Source: an uncultured Bryobacterales bacterium
GTDB taxonomy: Bacteria; Acidobacteriota; Terriglobia; Bryobacterales; UBA6623
NCBI GenBank assembly: GCA_951813065.1
Contig: CATOTH010000009.1
Coordinates: 1-64,000 of the forward strand
Direction of reading: 5' to 3'
Length of the DNA stretch: 64,000 bases
Shown here: positions 34,615 through 44,482 of the stretch, piece by piece
Numbering within the stretch: position 1 is the stretch's first letter
How the letters are laid out: every line of letters starts with the position of its first letter
Made by a program: the position numbers and the translations under genes
Notes under the pieces: generated by a model
Seen by the model: the letters and a program-made list of their open reading frames with translations, nothing else
Told to the model about the DNA's origin: nothing
Database searches by the model: none

Positions 34615-37600
34615 ATGTATCACAGAGCAAATCGCCGGATCCATTCCGGCGCGGGTTGGATCTTGTTGCTGCTTCTGCCAGTGCTGGCATGGGGGCAAGG
34701 ATCCGGTGGAACCATCAACGGTACCGTGACCGATTCCACGGGGGCAGTGATCCCCGGGGCTTCGGTCGAGGTCACCCACGTTGAGAATGGAGTGGTCACG
34801 AACACGGAAACCGGTGTGAACGGCGTGTACTACTTGCCGAACATGCCTGTGGGGCAGTACAACATCGCTGCGGAATCCGATGGGTTCAAGCGTGCCGAGG
34901 TTTCCAATCTTCGCTTGAACATTGCGTCGGAGCTCCAGCAGTCCTTCATCCTCGAGATTGGCGCTGTCACCGAGGTTGTCGAGGTGAGTGCCGCGCAGGT
35001 GCAGGTGCAAACAACATCGGGTTCGGTCGGATCCGCCGTACAGATTGAGCAGATGATCGAACTGCCACTCGCCGGAAGGAATATCTACAATCTCGTGAAC
35101 CTGGTGCCCGGCGCGTATAAGAGGGGTAACACCGTCTCCATCGGCGGCGGCCGCTCACAATCCGCCGGGTCCTACATCGACGGAGTCGAGAATTCGCGGG
35201 GTGGCTTGGGTGTCCAGAACATTGAAATGGTTCCCCCGATCGACTCGATGCAGGAGTTCAAGGTGGAAGTCAATGCGATGGGAGCCGAGTACGGCAGAAG
35301 TTCCGCCGGACTTGTGCAGGCCGTCACTAGGAGCGGCACAAACGAGTTCCACGGCAGCCTGTACTGGTTCACACGCAACGATATCTTCGACGCGTACAAC
35401 TGGCGCAAGACATTTGACGCCGATGGCAATCCGGTCAAGGTCAAACTGCGACGGAACAACGGAGGACTCTCGATTGGCGGACCCATCGTCAAGAACAGGA
35501 CGTTCTTCTTCATCAACCCCGACATGCTATTCAATCCGCGGACAGTTCAGCGCCAGCGCAACGTTGGCGATCCGCGTTGGCGGACAGGCGATTTTTCCAC
35601 AGCGAACCGCAGCACCAATGGCGGGCCTGTTCCCGTATACATCTGGGATCCGTTGACGGCGACAGCTGGCACGGAGGTTCAACCCCGGCTGGCGCAGCGG
35701 TTTCCAAACAACCAGATTCCGGCCAGCCGCTTTGACCCCATTGGTGTGAAGGTTCTCAGCTACGTTCCCGATCCGACCCCCGGACGGATACCGACCAATG
35801 CCAACAACCTCGCTGGTAACTGGGTCCAGAATGTTGGTGCCAACACGACCCGCTGGTACCACACAGGCAAGGTGGAGCACGTCTTCAGCGAGAAGTGGCG
35901 TACCACGGTACGAGCGATCATCAACCCGCAGACGGTGGACAACGAGTACACCGAAGGCTACGGCGTAGCCGATCCGAACGGCGCCACGAACGCGCTGAAC
36001 CGCTATAACTGGAGCTGGACCAACACCTACACCTTCAGTCCGCAGTTCTTTATGCAAACGATCGCCGGAATCAACCGCGTATATCTCGACAACCTAAGGG
36101 CAGACTGCTGCGAGACGAATTATGCAGACCTGCTTGGCATACCCGGCTTGGAGAAGGGAGGAGAGGCGTTTCCGCGCGTAGCCTTCAACAGCCGCGTTCC
36201 GATGACACCTGTAGGGAATGGCTACGCCCACCGGATCGCGGCATTCACGACCTGGAATTGGGAGGCGCAATTCACCAAGATTGTCGGCAACCACACATTC
36301 AAGTTCGGTGGGAAATACAACTCCTACCACGGAAACGAGACCGCCAGGCAAACCCCTTCGGGGAACTGGGTCTTTAATGGGTGGTTCACCAGGAACCACA
36401 GGGCAACCGGAAATGGCAGTGCCAATACAGGAATCGGCATGGCCGACTTGCTCCTAGGCCGTGCGAGGACCGTCACCACTCGGATATCAAACTCGCTCGG
36501 CAAGCGCATCAAGTACTGGGGCGGGAACTTCCAGGACGACTGGAGGGTGACGCCTCGGCTGACCCTGAATATCGGCATGCGCTACGAGGTTGAGACTCCG
36601 ATCTATGAAGTCGCCGGCCGCATGAACGGATTCTGCCCGTACTGCGCGCACCCGCTAGCGGGCCAGAACGGCATCCCGGAGAACGCGATCGGGAGGGTGT
36701 TGTTCCCGAATCGGGACGGCTCGGGCAAATACCTCTGGAACTGGGATACCAACAACTTTGCCCCCAGGTTCGGTTTTGCCTACCGCTTGCGAGAGGATGC
36801 TTCGGCGGTACTGCGAGGCGGCTTCGGGATCTTCTACGGCAATCCGTATGATCGCAATGCGATCCAGCCCGGACGCGCTGGGTTTGACCTGATTTTCCGT
36901 CGTCTCAACAACCTGACCTACTTCCGAGAAGGCGTGCCCGCCGGTGCCTTGGACGATATCCCGGACGAGGAACTGAATGGGGGATTCGGTTCGATCGGGA
37001 CAAGGTTTCCGACTTCGACGATCCAGTTCTGGGACCAAGAACGCGAATTGCCCTATTCGCAGAACTTCAACCTGACGCTGCAGACACGCTGGAAGGGCGT
37101 CCTTTGGGAGTTTGCGGTCCTTGGCAATCTGGCGCGCCACCAAGCCTTCGCCAACATCAACATCAACCAGATCCACCCTGACAACCTGCCAGCCGCGAAC
37201 GCCCCCGGCGTGAATGCAGCGACCAGGGAAAGGCTTTACCTGCCTTGGGTGGCTTGGGAAGGCAGGGGAGATCAGATTCAGCTGTTCTCACCGAATTGGG
37301 GACTCTCGAACTACTGGGCCGGAACCTTCAAGTCGGAGAAACGGTTCCAGAACGGCCTTGGGTGGACGGTTGCGTACACCCACACCCAGTGGATCGACAA
37401 CATCCGGTTCATTGGTGCCGGCTCGTGGGGAACCAACCAGATTGTCCAGACCATCTATGACCTGAGGGCCGAACGATCGAGTTCCGGCGGCCGCATTCCT
37501 CACCGCCTGGTCTTTGCTCCAATCGTCGATTTTCCATTCGGACGTGGCCGCCGGTGGGGCAAGAGCTGGGGCACCGTGCTGAACGCGATCGCCGGAGGCT

Positions 37601-38091
37601 GGCAGGTTTCCGGAATCGGTACCGTTCAAAGTGGCGGATCCGTAGGCGTGGTCGTGGAATCGGGTGCACAGCGGAAGGGCGACCTCACGCCCGGCCATGT
37701 GCTTCGGCCCAATGTGACGGGGGAGCCTTTTGCTTCACCCAACCAGGGTGATCCGGCAGGCGTTCCGGGGAGCGATTCGGCGATTTACGGAATCAAGTGG
37801 CTGAATTTCGATGCATTCGAGATCCCGGACCCGTACACGCTTGGGAATGCGTCGCGCAATCTTCCCGGAATCCGCTCGCCTTGGTGGTTCCAAGGGGATC
37901 TCTTGCTGGCGAAGAACTTCTATTGGGGGGAGAACTGGCGAGCTCAGTTCCGAGCGGAAATGTTCAGCCTCACGAACACACCCATCTTTGGACCTCCAAA
38001 CGTGAGCTTTGGAAGCGGAGGATTCGGGCGGATCAACGGTCCCAGAGGCGGGCGTCGCGTGATGGAATTCGGCATCCGAATCACGTTCTAA
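34615..38091 (+). CDS. TonB-dependent receptor with carboxypeptidase-regulatory-like N-terminal domain
   Basis: A 1158-residue outer-membrane protein. Signal peptide (SGAGWILLLLLPVLAWGQ), then a carboxypeptidase regulatory-like domain at about 28-110 (INGTVTDSTGAVIPGASVEVTHV, GVYYLPNMPVGQYNI), a plug region (MIELPLAGRNIYNLVNLVPG, DGVENSRGGLG) and a long beta-barrel ending MEFGIRITF with the terminal phenylalanine expected for BAM insertion. This Oar-like architecture is strongly expanded in Acidobacteriota and probably imports or binds large substrates. No SusD-like partner, TonB or ExbBD is nearby, so it acts with distant energisers. ATG 34615 follows GTGAGG at about 8 bases. The gene is flanked by its own promoter and terminator. 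Confidence 0.95.
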   Translation: MYHRANRRIHSGAGWILLLLLPVLAWGQGSGGTINGTVTDSTGAVIPGASVEVTHVENGVVTNTETGVNGVYYLPNMPVGQYNIAAESDGFKRAEVSNLRLNIASELQQSFILEIGAVTEVVEVSAAQVQVQTTSGSVGSAVQIEQMIELPLAGRNIYNLVNLVPGAYKRGNTVSIGGGRSQSAGSYIDGVENSRGGLGVQNIEMVPPIDSMQEFKVEVNAMGAEYGRSSAGLVQAVTRSGTNEFHGSLYWFTRNDIFDAYNWRKTFDADGNPVKVKLRRNNGGLSIGGPIVKNRTFFFINPDMLFNPRTVQRQRNVGDPRWRTGDFSTANRSTNGGPVPVYIWDPLTATAGTEVQPRLAQRFPNNQIPASRFDPIGVKVLSYVPDPTPGRIPTNANNLAGNWVQNVGANTTRWYHTGKVEHVFSEKWRTTVRAIINPQTVDNEYTEGYGVADPNGATNALNRYNWSWTNTYTFSPQFFMQTIAGINRVYLDNLRADCCETNYADLLGIPGLEKGGEAFPRVAFNSRVPMTPVGNGYAHRIAAFTTWNWEAQFTKIVGNHTFKFGGKYNSYHGNETARQTPSGNWVFNGWFTRNHRATGNGSANTGIGMADLLLGRARTVTTRISNSLGKRIKYWGGNFQDDWRVTPRLTLNIGMRYEVETPIYEVAGRMNGFCPYCAHPLAGQNGIPENAIGRVLFPNRDGSGKYLWNWDTNNFAPRFGFAYRLREDASAVLRGGFGIFYGNPYDRNAIQPGRAGFDLIFRRLNNLTYFREGVPAGALDDIPDEELNGGFGSIGTRFPTSTIQFWDQERELPYSQNFNLTLQTRWKGVLWEFAVLGNLARHQAFANININQIHPDNLPAANAPGVNAATRERLYLPWVAWEGRGDQIQLFSPNWGLSNYWAGTFKSEKRFQNGLGWTVAYTHTQWIDNIRFIGAGSWGTNQIVQTIYDLRAERSSSGGRIPHRLVFAPIVDFPFGRGRRWGKSWGTVLNAIAGGWQVSGIGTVQSGGSVGVVVESGAQRKGDLTPGHVLRPNVTGEPFASPNQGDPAGVPGSDSAIYGIKWLNFDAFEIPDPYTLGNASRNLPGIRSPWWFQGDLLLAKNFYWGENWRAQFRAEMFSLTNTPIFGPPNVSFGSGGFGRINGPRGGRRVMEFGIRITF

Positions 38092-38116
38092 CGAATCTTC
38101 CATCGCTGTATCACCA

Positions 38117-38149
38117 CGGGCTCCGGCAATCGCCGGGGCCCGTTTCGTT
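38117..38149 (+). terminator. rho-independent terminator of the TonB receptor gene
   Basis: CGGGCTCCGGC (38117-38127), loop AATC, then GCCGGGGCCCG (38132-38142) pair in an 11-bp stem with one G-U, followed by TTTCGTT. It begins 26 bp after the receptor stop and is the clearest intrinsic terminator in the window. Confidence 0.85.
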
Positions 38150-38410
38150 GATCTCGCGCTACTCTGGAGTCCCGATGGGATTCGACAAACCTAACGCTGA
38201 CTTGAGGTCCGGATCGTAGCGAATCAAAATGGCTGGCGTATGGGCCAATAATGGGTCCATTGGCAGTGGCTTGACAACAACAGCCCCGTCGGGCACTCTC
38301 GGCGCTGAAGTGATCGTCAAGCGGCCGGTCCAGATGCTTCCACGCGGTGTTGCCTCCGCCTTTGCCGATCTGGAGGATTGCCGCCTACCTATACTGGTCT
38401 AGAGAGCGTC
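38150..38410. other. intergenic region upstream of the nucleotidyltransferase pair
   Basis: About 260 bases after the terminator with no recognised gene. A TATACT hexamer at 38390-38395 lies 15 bases before the first gene of the pair and could serve as -10 with a very short leader; no good -35 stands at 16-18 bases. A TTGACA at 38271-38276 lacks a matching -10. Confidence 0.35.
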
Positions 38411-38881
38411 ATGGCATTGCATCCAAGTGCTGAATCCCACGGTCCGCCGGATCTGCAAGAGCCGGGATTTCGGATTGCCGACTACGTCAGCACGATCGAC
38501 AACGGAGCCAACGAAGTCGAGCGATTTCGAATGATCGTTTGCGATCTGCCCCGACGGTTCCACGCGGCCTCGCGTCCGATTCAAGAGCGTTCGCTTATGG
38601 ACCCACCGAGGTTGACTGGAACGAAATGGGATGCACTGCTGGCGGCCATGGCGGAGCACTTGGCGATTCTCCACGATCATGAGATCCCCGTTTGGTGCGA
38701 TGAGCCGGAACGCTTCCTGAGAATCCCGTGGGTTCCTCTAGGGGAGCTTCTTCCCGGTATTTGCGCGAGCGCGTATATCGATACCCCGGCTTCGTTTGTG
38801 CGGCACGGGGCATTGGTAGAACCGTCTAGTTTGGACTACAGGGGAGGGGAACACGAATATGGATGCCTTGTCCAGGGCTGA
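38411..38881 (+). CDS. uncharacterised protein, putative antitoxin-like partner of the nucleotidyltransferase
   Basis: A 156-residue soluble protein with no named domain. The segment KWDALLAAMAEHLAILHDHEIPVWCDEPERFLRIPWVP resembles, from memory, a family of small proteins encoded directly upstream of DUF6036-type nucleotidyltransferases, where the phrase about a protein's weak helix followed by W-x-EPERFL recurs; this is recall, not a search result. It overlaps the nucleotidyltransferase start by 23 bases, implying coupling. The start is placed at ATG 38411 rather than the upstream TTG 38378, which has GGAGG only 2 bases away. A role as antitoxin or regulator is inferred from position. Confidence 0.65.
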   Translation: MALHPSAESHGPPDLQEPGFRIADYVSTIDNGANEVERFRMIVCDLPRRFHAASRPIQERSLMDPPRLTGTKWDALLAAMAEHLAILHDHEIPVWCDEPERFLRIPWVPLGELLPGICASAYIDTPASFVRHGALVEPSSLDYRGGEHEYGCLVQG

Positions 38882-39431
38882 GATTCGCGAAGCTCTGGAA
38901 GAACAATCCGACGAGCTGAAACGGAACCGAGTCAAGGGGCGCTTGTACCTGGCTGGTGGTGCGGCGATCGCGCTGGCATTCCGCGATAGCCGCCGGACTT
39001 ACGACCTAGACGCGCTAATTCTCGAAGGCCACGGACCCGTGACTGAGGCCGCACGTCGGGTCGGGCGCAGACGTGGATGGCCGGAGACCTGGCTGAACGA
39101 AGAGGCTACGGCGTTTCTTCCGACAACCTCCGATCACCGAGCGCAAACGGTATTCGGCTCATCACATCTGATCGTGACAGCGGCTTCGGCCGAGCACTTA
39201 CCGGCGATGAAGGTCCGGGCTGGCCGTTTGCAAGACTTGCCCGACATTGAGATCCTTGCGGAGTCGCTGGGGATTCGATCAGTCGCCGAGGTTCTTGAAA
39301 TCCATGACGAGGTTTTCCCCCGGAACCCTGTTCCAGTTGGAGCGAGAGAGCGAGTCGAGCAGTTTCTCGCCAATCGCTGGCAAGACGACAGTTCACTTGA
39401 TTCCGACACGAGGAACCGGCCCTTGTGCTGA
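38859..39431 (+). CDS. nucleotidyltransferase, DUF6036/AbiEii-like
   Basis: A 190-residue protein with a polymerase-beta-like nucleotidyltransferase core: RLYLAGGAAIALAFRDSRRTYDLDALI shows the GG...A motif and the catalytic DLD pair, then HLPAMKVRAGRLQDLPDIEILAESLG, the conserved lysine/arginine and D-x-x-D-I helix. Such proteins include AbiEii/MenT-type toxins that nucleotidylate tRNA or block growth, and DUF6036 proteins of unknown substrate. GGGGAGGGG lies 9-18 bases ahead of ATG 38859, a strong ribosome binding site. The pairing with the 156-residue protein suggests a toxin-antitoxin or defence module. Confidence 0.8.
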   Translation: MDALSRAEIREALEEQSDELKRNRVKGRLYLAGGAAIALAFRDSRRTYDLDALILEGHGPVTEAARRVGRRRGWPETWLNEEATAFLPTTSDHRAQTVFGSSHLIVTAASAEHLPAMKVRAGRLQDLPDIEILAESLGIRSVAEVLEIHDEVFPRNPVPVGARERVEQFLANRWQDDSSLDSDTRNRPLC

Positions 39432-39716
39432 GGGTAGAGGATGCCGGTGACGGCGCGAACTCGCCCGGAGCGGGCTTAGCCACCTAGCCCGGACGTACTG
39501 GACGTAGACGCAGGCCGCAGCTCTCGATGAGCGATTGCGCCAGTCGCCGTAGGCCAGCTCGGCTAGGTCCGCCCAATGTTCTCGCTGATCGCCCGCGGGC
39601 AACCCAATTCAGGGTGAGGGGTCGCCATCGCTCGGGCAACCCGCTCGCAGACACGCCCTCCACACATCGTTGCGCGACGGCGAGAACCCGTGAGGTCGTT
39701 ACAATCGGTTGAAGGA

Positions 39717-42539
39717 ATGCGACGAATTGCCTTTGCTCTCACGGCATTAATCCCGCTCGGATGTCAGTTCTCCGAACCGGTGCTGGAGGGCCCCTACCAA
39801 GTGCCGCCCGGATTCGTCGTCGAAGCCGTCGCCGATGCCGATCAGGTCGGGTCTCTGATTCAAGTCACGTTCGATGCCCAGGGGCACCCCGTTGTCTCCA
39901 AGGAACGCAGCTACCCGACCCGGCTGCTGGATGAGGATGGTGACGGGTTCTTCGAGTCGGAGCAGGTCGTGAGCGACCAGGTTGCGAACTGCCAGGGCAT
40001 TTGGTTTGACGGCCCCACGCTCTATGCCAATTGCACCGATCCCGAGGATCGGCAGGCATACCTGTTCCGTCTGCCGGATGCGGACGGCGATGGAGTGGCG
40101 GACTCGCGGGAGGCAGTCGTGGGGTACACGGGACCGATCGGTGAGCATGGCCCCCATGACATACGCCGTGCGCCGGACGGATCGATGACCATCCTGCTCG
40201 GAAACCATACCTTCATCCCTGCGGATCGCATCGATCCCGGTTCCCCCTTGGAGGGATACAAGGAGTCGCAACTACTGGACCGCTACATGGACGCCCGCGG
40301 ACACGCGGTGGGACGCACGGCACCCGGAGGGGCGCTTTTCCGGGTGGAGAACGGCGGTGCTTCCTTTTCGCTCTTGTTCGGAGGGTTCCGGAACCCTTAC
40401 AACCATGCGTACAACATCGACGGAGAGGCCTTCACATTCGATTCGGACATGGAATGGGACCTCAATCTCCCGTGGTACCGCGAGGTGCGCTCGGTGCACG
40501 GAGTCCCTGCGGCCGACTTTGGCTGGCGCACGGGTTCCGGCAAGTTCCCGGCATACTATGTCGACTCACTGCCGCCTGTCGATGACTTGGGACGCGGATC
40601 ACCTGTAGGCGTCGACTTCTATCACAGCTATGCCTATCCGGAGGAGTACTTCGACACGTTCCTGCAAGGTGACTGGTCCCGCGGGAGGGTGGTGCTTTCC
40701 AAATTCAAGCGAGTTGGCGCGACCTACGAACTCGCGGAACCGGCTACCGACTTCATTTACGGCGAGCCGCTGAACGTCACGGATCTTGAGGTCGGACCTG
40801 ATGGATTGGTCTACTTCACGATGGGCGGACGCAATACCCAGGGCGGCTTCTATCGCGTTGCCTACAAGGGATATCGTCCGAACACGGATCGCCGTCCAGC
40901 CGAGGGGATTCTGTCCGTCGTGCGCCAGCCTCAGCCGCTTTCGGCGTTCAGTCATGCATACTTCCAGTCCAAGAGAAGCCAGTTGGGTGACGGATGGGCT
41001 ACAGACCTGCAGGCGCTAATCAAGGACGACCTGGCTGAGACTGCTGACCGCGTCCAAGCTCTTCATTTGTTGCAACGCCATGGGCCCAAGCCGGACGCGC
41101 TGCTGATTCGCGCTGCTTTCGAGAGCGAGGATCCAGTGTTGCGAGCGGCGGCAATCTATGTGGTGGGGCAACACGGCAGCGACCGAGCGAAACGGATCGC
41201 GGCGGAGGCCCTCTCGGATCGCGATGCGTTGGTCCGCCGCCGCGCCGCGGAAGCCTTGCTGCGGATGGGGGATCCCGCATTTGCCGAGACCGCGGACCTG
41301 TACGGGCTCGTCGGGGATCCGGATCGGTTCGTGCGCTGGGCGGGCCGCGTAGCGCTGGAAGCGACACCGCGCGATAGCTGGGAGGATTTGGTGGTGAACG
41401 AGGCGGACCCGCTGACGGCCGCTGGAGGCATGCTTGGTCTGGTTCGAACATCCGAGGATGCGATTGAACTTGAGGCGGTCTTCGAAAAGACTCTTTCGCT
41501 GCTGAAGCTAGACGAACTCTCTCGAGAGACGGAACTAGCCCTTCTGAGGGTGTTCCAACTCGCGTGCCTGGAGCTGGAGACTGGTTGCCGGAAGAGTCTG
41601 AGGGATCAAGTCTACGACATAGTGGCAGCGCGCTTCCCGTCGAGCGACACGGAGCTGAACCGCGAGTACGCAGTGATGATGGCTTACGCCAACAGGCCGG
41701 AAGCAATCGGGAGCATTCTTGCGATGTTGCCCGCTGGGAACGATGAGCAGGCTCTCCAGATCCACTACATCTACTGTCTGAGAGAGATCAAGTCGGGCTG
41801 GACGCCGGATCAGAAACGCACGCTGCTCGCTTGGTTCCGGAAGGCGAAGGAGTGGCGCGGCGGCGCGAGCTTTCCGGGGTTCATCAATCGACTCTTCGAG
41901 TCCTCGCTGGAGTTCTTCGAACCGCAAGAGAGAGAGGCCGCGTATGCTGCCATTCCCGAATACGCACCAGTCGAGGATGAGCAGTTGTTGGCAGAACTCC
42001 GGCGGCGCGGCAATCATGTTCAGCCGAATGTGTTCGCCCGCAAGAGGGGCACGGACCTGTATAGCGAGCAGGAGATCTTCGAATACATGATGTACGATCC
42101 GATGACCACGGTGTCGAGTAGCGCCGATGGCCTGAAGATTTTCGAGACGGCTTGCGCGAATTGCCACCGTTTAGGGGATATCGGAGAGGACTATGGCCCA
42201 GACCTGACGACCATCGCGAACCGGTTCACCCGCCGTGACATGCTCGAAGCGACGCTGTGGCCCTCGCGCACCGTATCTGACCAGTACACGGCTTGGCGCA
42301 TCGAGACCAGGGATGATGTTTATTCGGCGATGGTCCTGGAGGAGACCGATGATGCTATCACCGTGTTGATTCCGGACTTGGATCGCCCCGTGTCAATCAA
42401 GCGTGAGACTATCGTTGACATGCGCGAATCGGAGGTCTCGATCATGCCCGAGGGGTTGCTGGATGAGTTTCCAATGCGTCAGACGGCCGGTTTGTTCCGC
42501 TTGCTCGAGGAGACTGCCGGAGGGCTGAGCGGAGACTAG
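39717..42539 (+). CDS. PVC-type membrane-bound dehydrogenase with HEAT repeats and terminal cytochrome c
   Basis: A 940-residue lipoprotein: MRRIAFALTALIPLGC gives a lipobox with Cys16. Residues about 25-400 form a six-bladed beta-propeller of the soluble-glucose-dehydrogenase/PVC type (VPPGFVVEAVADADQ, DEDGDGFFES, LFGGFRNPYNHAYNIDG, DLEVGPDGLVYFTMGG). HEAT-like helices follow at about 430-640 (ALSDRDALVRRRAAEALLRMGD). The C-terminal cytochrome domain holds CANCH at 813-817 and a conserved DLTTIANRFTRRDMLEATLWPSR tail. The substrate is probably a sugar or polyol oxidised in the periplasm, electrons leaving through the haem. ATG 39717 stands behind GAAGG; an upstream in-frame codon adds nine residues. 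Confidence 0.92.
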   Translation: MRRIAFALTALIPLGCQFSEPVLEGPYQVPPGFVVEAVADADQVGSLIQVTFDAQGHPVVSKERSYPTRLLDEDGDGFFESEQVVSDQVANCQGIWFDGPTLYANCTDPEDRQAYLFRLPDADGDGVADSREAVVGYTGPIGEHGPHDIRRAPDGSMTILLGNHTFIPADRIDPGSPLEGYKESQLLDRYMDARGHAVGRTAPGGALFRVENGGASFSLLFGGFRNPYNHAYNIDGEAFTFDSDMEWDLNLPWYREVRSVHGVPAADFGWRTGSGKFPAYYVDSLPPVDDLGRGSPVGVDFYHSYAYPEEYFDTFLQGDWSRGRVVLSKFKRVGATYELAEPATDFIYGEPLNVTDLEVGPDGLVYFTMGGRNTQGGFYRVAYKGYRPNTDRRPAEGILSVVRQPQPLSAFSHAYFQSKRSQLGDGWATDLQALIKDDLAETADRVQALHLLQRHGPKPDALLIRAAFESEDPVLRAAAIYVVGQHGSDRAKRIAAEALSDRDALVRRRAAEALLRMGDPAFAETADLYGLVGDPDRFVRWAGRVALEATPRDSWEDLVVNEADPLTAAGGMLGLVRTSEDAIELEAVFEKTLSLLKLDELSRETELALLRVFQLACLELETGCRKSLRDQVYDIVAARFPSSDTELNREYAVMMAYANRPEAIGSILAMLPAGNDEQALQIHYIYCLREIKSGWTPDQKRTLLAWFRKAKEWRGGASFPGFINRLFESSLEFFEPQEREAAYAAIPEYAPVEDEQLLAELRRRGNHVQPNVFARKRGTDLYSEQEIFEYMMYDPMTTVSSSADGLKIFETACANCHRLGDIGEDYGPDLTTIANRFTRRDMLEATLWPSRTVSDQYTAWRIETRDDVYSAMVLEETDDAITVLIPDLDRPVSIKRETIVDMRESEVSIMPEGLLDEFPMRQTAGLFRLLEETAGGLSGD

Positions 42540-42587
42540 CAATGTCGGGGTCGAGAGGATAGCCCGCTAGACTTCTTCCGAGCTTCC

Positions 42588-44369
42588 CTACAGTGCGTAA
42601 CCGCCAGCCTCGAAGACCCGGCTTGCAATTCTCTGTTTCGCCGCGGGCAGGTTCTCGGGAACGGTTCGGGTCAAGATCTCGAAAGCGTCGAACCCGTGCT
42701 CCAGCTCGGCCCCCTCCAGGCAGGACCCGAGGACGAGGCACCCCAGTTCCCGGATCCGGGTCATCGTCTCTTGCGAGAGCACCGCGAGGATGTCGGCAGT
42801 GCTGGCGGCGCGGCCACCAGGGCGAAGTTTCATGGCGCGAAGCAACGCGGATTCTAAGGCGTATCCACCCATGACCATGTCGCCTAGAGCGGCGGTGACT
42901 TGCTGGTGCCGCTCAAGGTCCTGTCCGAAACGCTGGTAAGCTGCGCCCGCCGCGATCAGTGTGGCTCGCTTGGTCCTCTCTGCAAGATCGCGATAGCGCG
43001 CAAAGGAATCGGAATCCGCGACTGGCTCGGGGATCTGTTGCGCGTTCAGGATGGCGGTCAACAGATCCAGTCGCCCTTGAGATGCGCGCTTGAGCAACAT
43101 ACCCGCTGTCAGCAGCCGATTGATTTCGTTCGTGCCCTCGAAGATACGGTTGATTCGCGAGTCGCGATAGCAACGCTCGACCGCATAGTCCTGGTGATAG
43201 CCGTACCCGCCGTGAATCTGGACTGCCTCGTCGGCGACGAAGTCATGGGCTTCGGAAAGATACACCTTTGAAATCGAGCACTCGATTGCGTATTCCTCGA
43301 CGGCTCTCAGCGCGGTCGCGGCGGCATCCGGCTCGTCCCAGGAAAATCCGGCCAGCCTGGCGTCGATCATCCCGGCGGTGCGATAGATCAACGACTCCCC
43401 GGCGAACGTCCTGACAGTCATGTCAGCGATTTTCTGGCGGATAGCGCCAAAGTTCGAGATCGTCGTCCCGAACGCCTGGCGCTGCGCAGCATAGGCAGCG
43501 GATTCTGCGATCAAGTGCTTGTTTCCGCCCACGCAGGAGGCGGCGAGCTCGAGACGGCCCAGGTTCAGGACGTTGAATGCGATCAAGTGACCACGGCCGA
43601 TCTCTCCCAGGACGTTCTCGACCGGCACATGGACGTTGTCGAGGTACAGCGCCGTTGTCGAACTTCCCCAGAGTCCCATCTTGTGCTCTTCTGCGCCAGG
43701 CGAGACGCCCTTCCATTCACGCTCGACTAGGAACGCGGTGAATTTCTCGCCGTCCACCTTGGCGAACACGGTGTATAGGTCAGCCCAGTCGCCGTTGGAA
43801 ATCCACATTTTCTGCCCGTTCAGCACGTAGTGCCTGCCATCCGGACTCAGTTCGGCGCGCGTGAGTGCGGCGAGCGCGTCACTACCTGCTTGTGGTTCAC
43901 TCAGGCAGTAGGCCGCCATGAGTTCCGCGGATCCGAGCCGCGGCAGGTACGCTTGCTTTTGCCGTTCCGTACCGAAGAAGACAATCGGTAGTGTGCCGAT
44001 TCCGGCGTGCGCGCCGTACGTTGTCGAGAAGGAGGCGTAGCTGCCGAGGCATTCGCTCACAAGCGCTTGTGTCGCGAGGTTCATTTCGAGCCCGTCGTAG
44101 CGTTCGGGGACGAGCACTCCGAGCAGACCCAGTTCTGCGGCTTGCTCAATGAGTTGCCGAGCGAGGCCCGGCTGCTTTTTCTCCAGATCAGCCACCTGAG
44201 GCAGGACCTCTTCGGACATGAAGCGAAGAGTCGTGCGGCGGACTTGATCCTGGTCCTCGTCGAAATCCTCTGGAGTGAAGACTTGGTCCGGGGTCACGCT
44301 CGCGATCAGAAAGCTACCCCCCGGCGGGGCGGCCATCTCGGTGGGGCTGACACTAGAGGTCGGGGGCAC
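42588..44369 (-). CDS. acyl-CoA dehydrogenase, long-chain (VLCAD/ACAD9-like)
   Basis: A 593-residue FAD enzyme of fatty-acid beta-oxidation. The catalytic domain shows AYCLSEPQAGSDALA, KMWISNGDWADLYTVFAKV, the VHVPVENVLGEIGRGH segment and RINRIFEGTNEINR, which contains the catalytic glutamate position of the VLCAD group. A further C-terminal helical region of about 170 residues is like VLCAD/ACAD9 and FadE12-type proteins. GTG 44369 is chosen because AGAGG lies 8 bases upstream; ATG 44336 lacks a ribosome binding site. Its electrons go to ETF and possibly the 6.1-kb FeS oxidoreductase. It is the last gene after nagA-tmk-holB. Confidence 0.92.
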   Translation of the reverse strand: MPPTSSVSPTEMAAPPGGSFLIASVTPDQVFTPEDFDEDQDQVRRTTLRFMSEEVLPQVADLEKKQPGLARQLIEQAAELGLLGVLVPERYDGLEMNLATQALVSECLGSYASFSTTYGAHAGIGTLPIVFFGTERQKQAYLPRLGSAELMAAYCLSEPQAGSDALAALTRAELSPDGRHYVLNGQKMWISNGDWADLYTVFAKVDGEKFTAFLVEREWKGVSPGAEEHKMGLWGSSTTALYLDNVHVPVENVLGEIGRGHLIAFNVLNLGRLELAASCVGGNKHLIAESAAYAAQRQAFGTTISNFGAIRQKIADMTVRTFAGESLIYRTAGMIDARLAGFSWDEPDAAATALRAVEEYAIECSISKVYLSEAHDFVADEAVQIHGGYGYHQDYAVERCYRDSRINRIFEGTNEINRLLTAGMLLKRASQGRLDLLTAILNAQQIPEPVADSDSFARYRDLAERTKRATLIAAGAAYQRFGQDLERHQQVTAALGDMVMGGYALESALLRAMKLRPGGRAASTADILAVLSQETMTRIRELGCLVLGSCLEGAELEHGFDAFEILTRTVPENLPAAKQRIASRVFEAGGYAL

Positions 44370-44482
44370 AGGAAATACCTCTGCTTCAAGTCTAGCCCAG
44401 CGGGGCAGAAGTCAAATCCGTCTCTGTGGAGTATGCATCTCCCAGTGCTGCCTGCCGGGATGTCCGCTGTCGAAGCTGCGTC

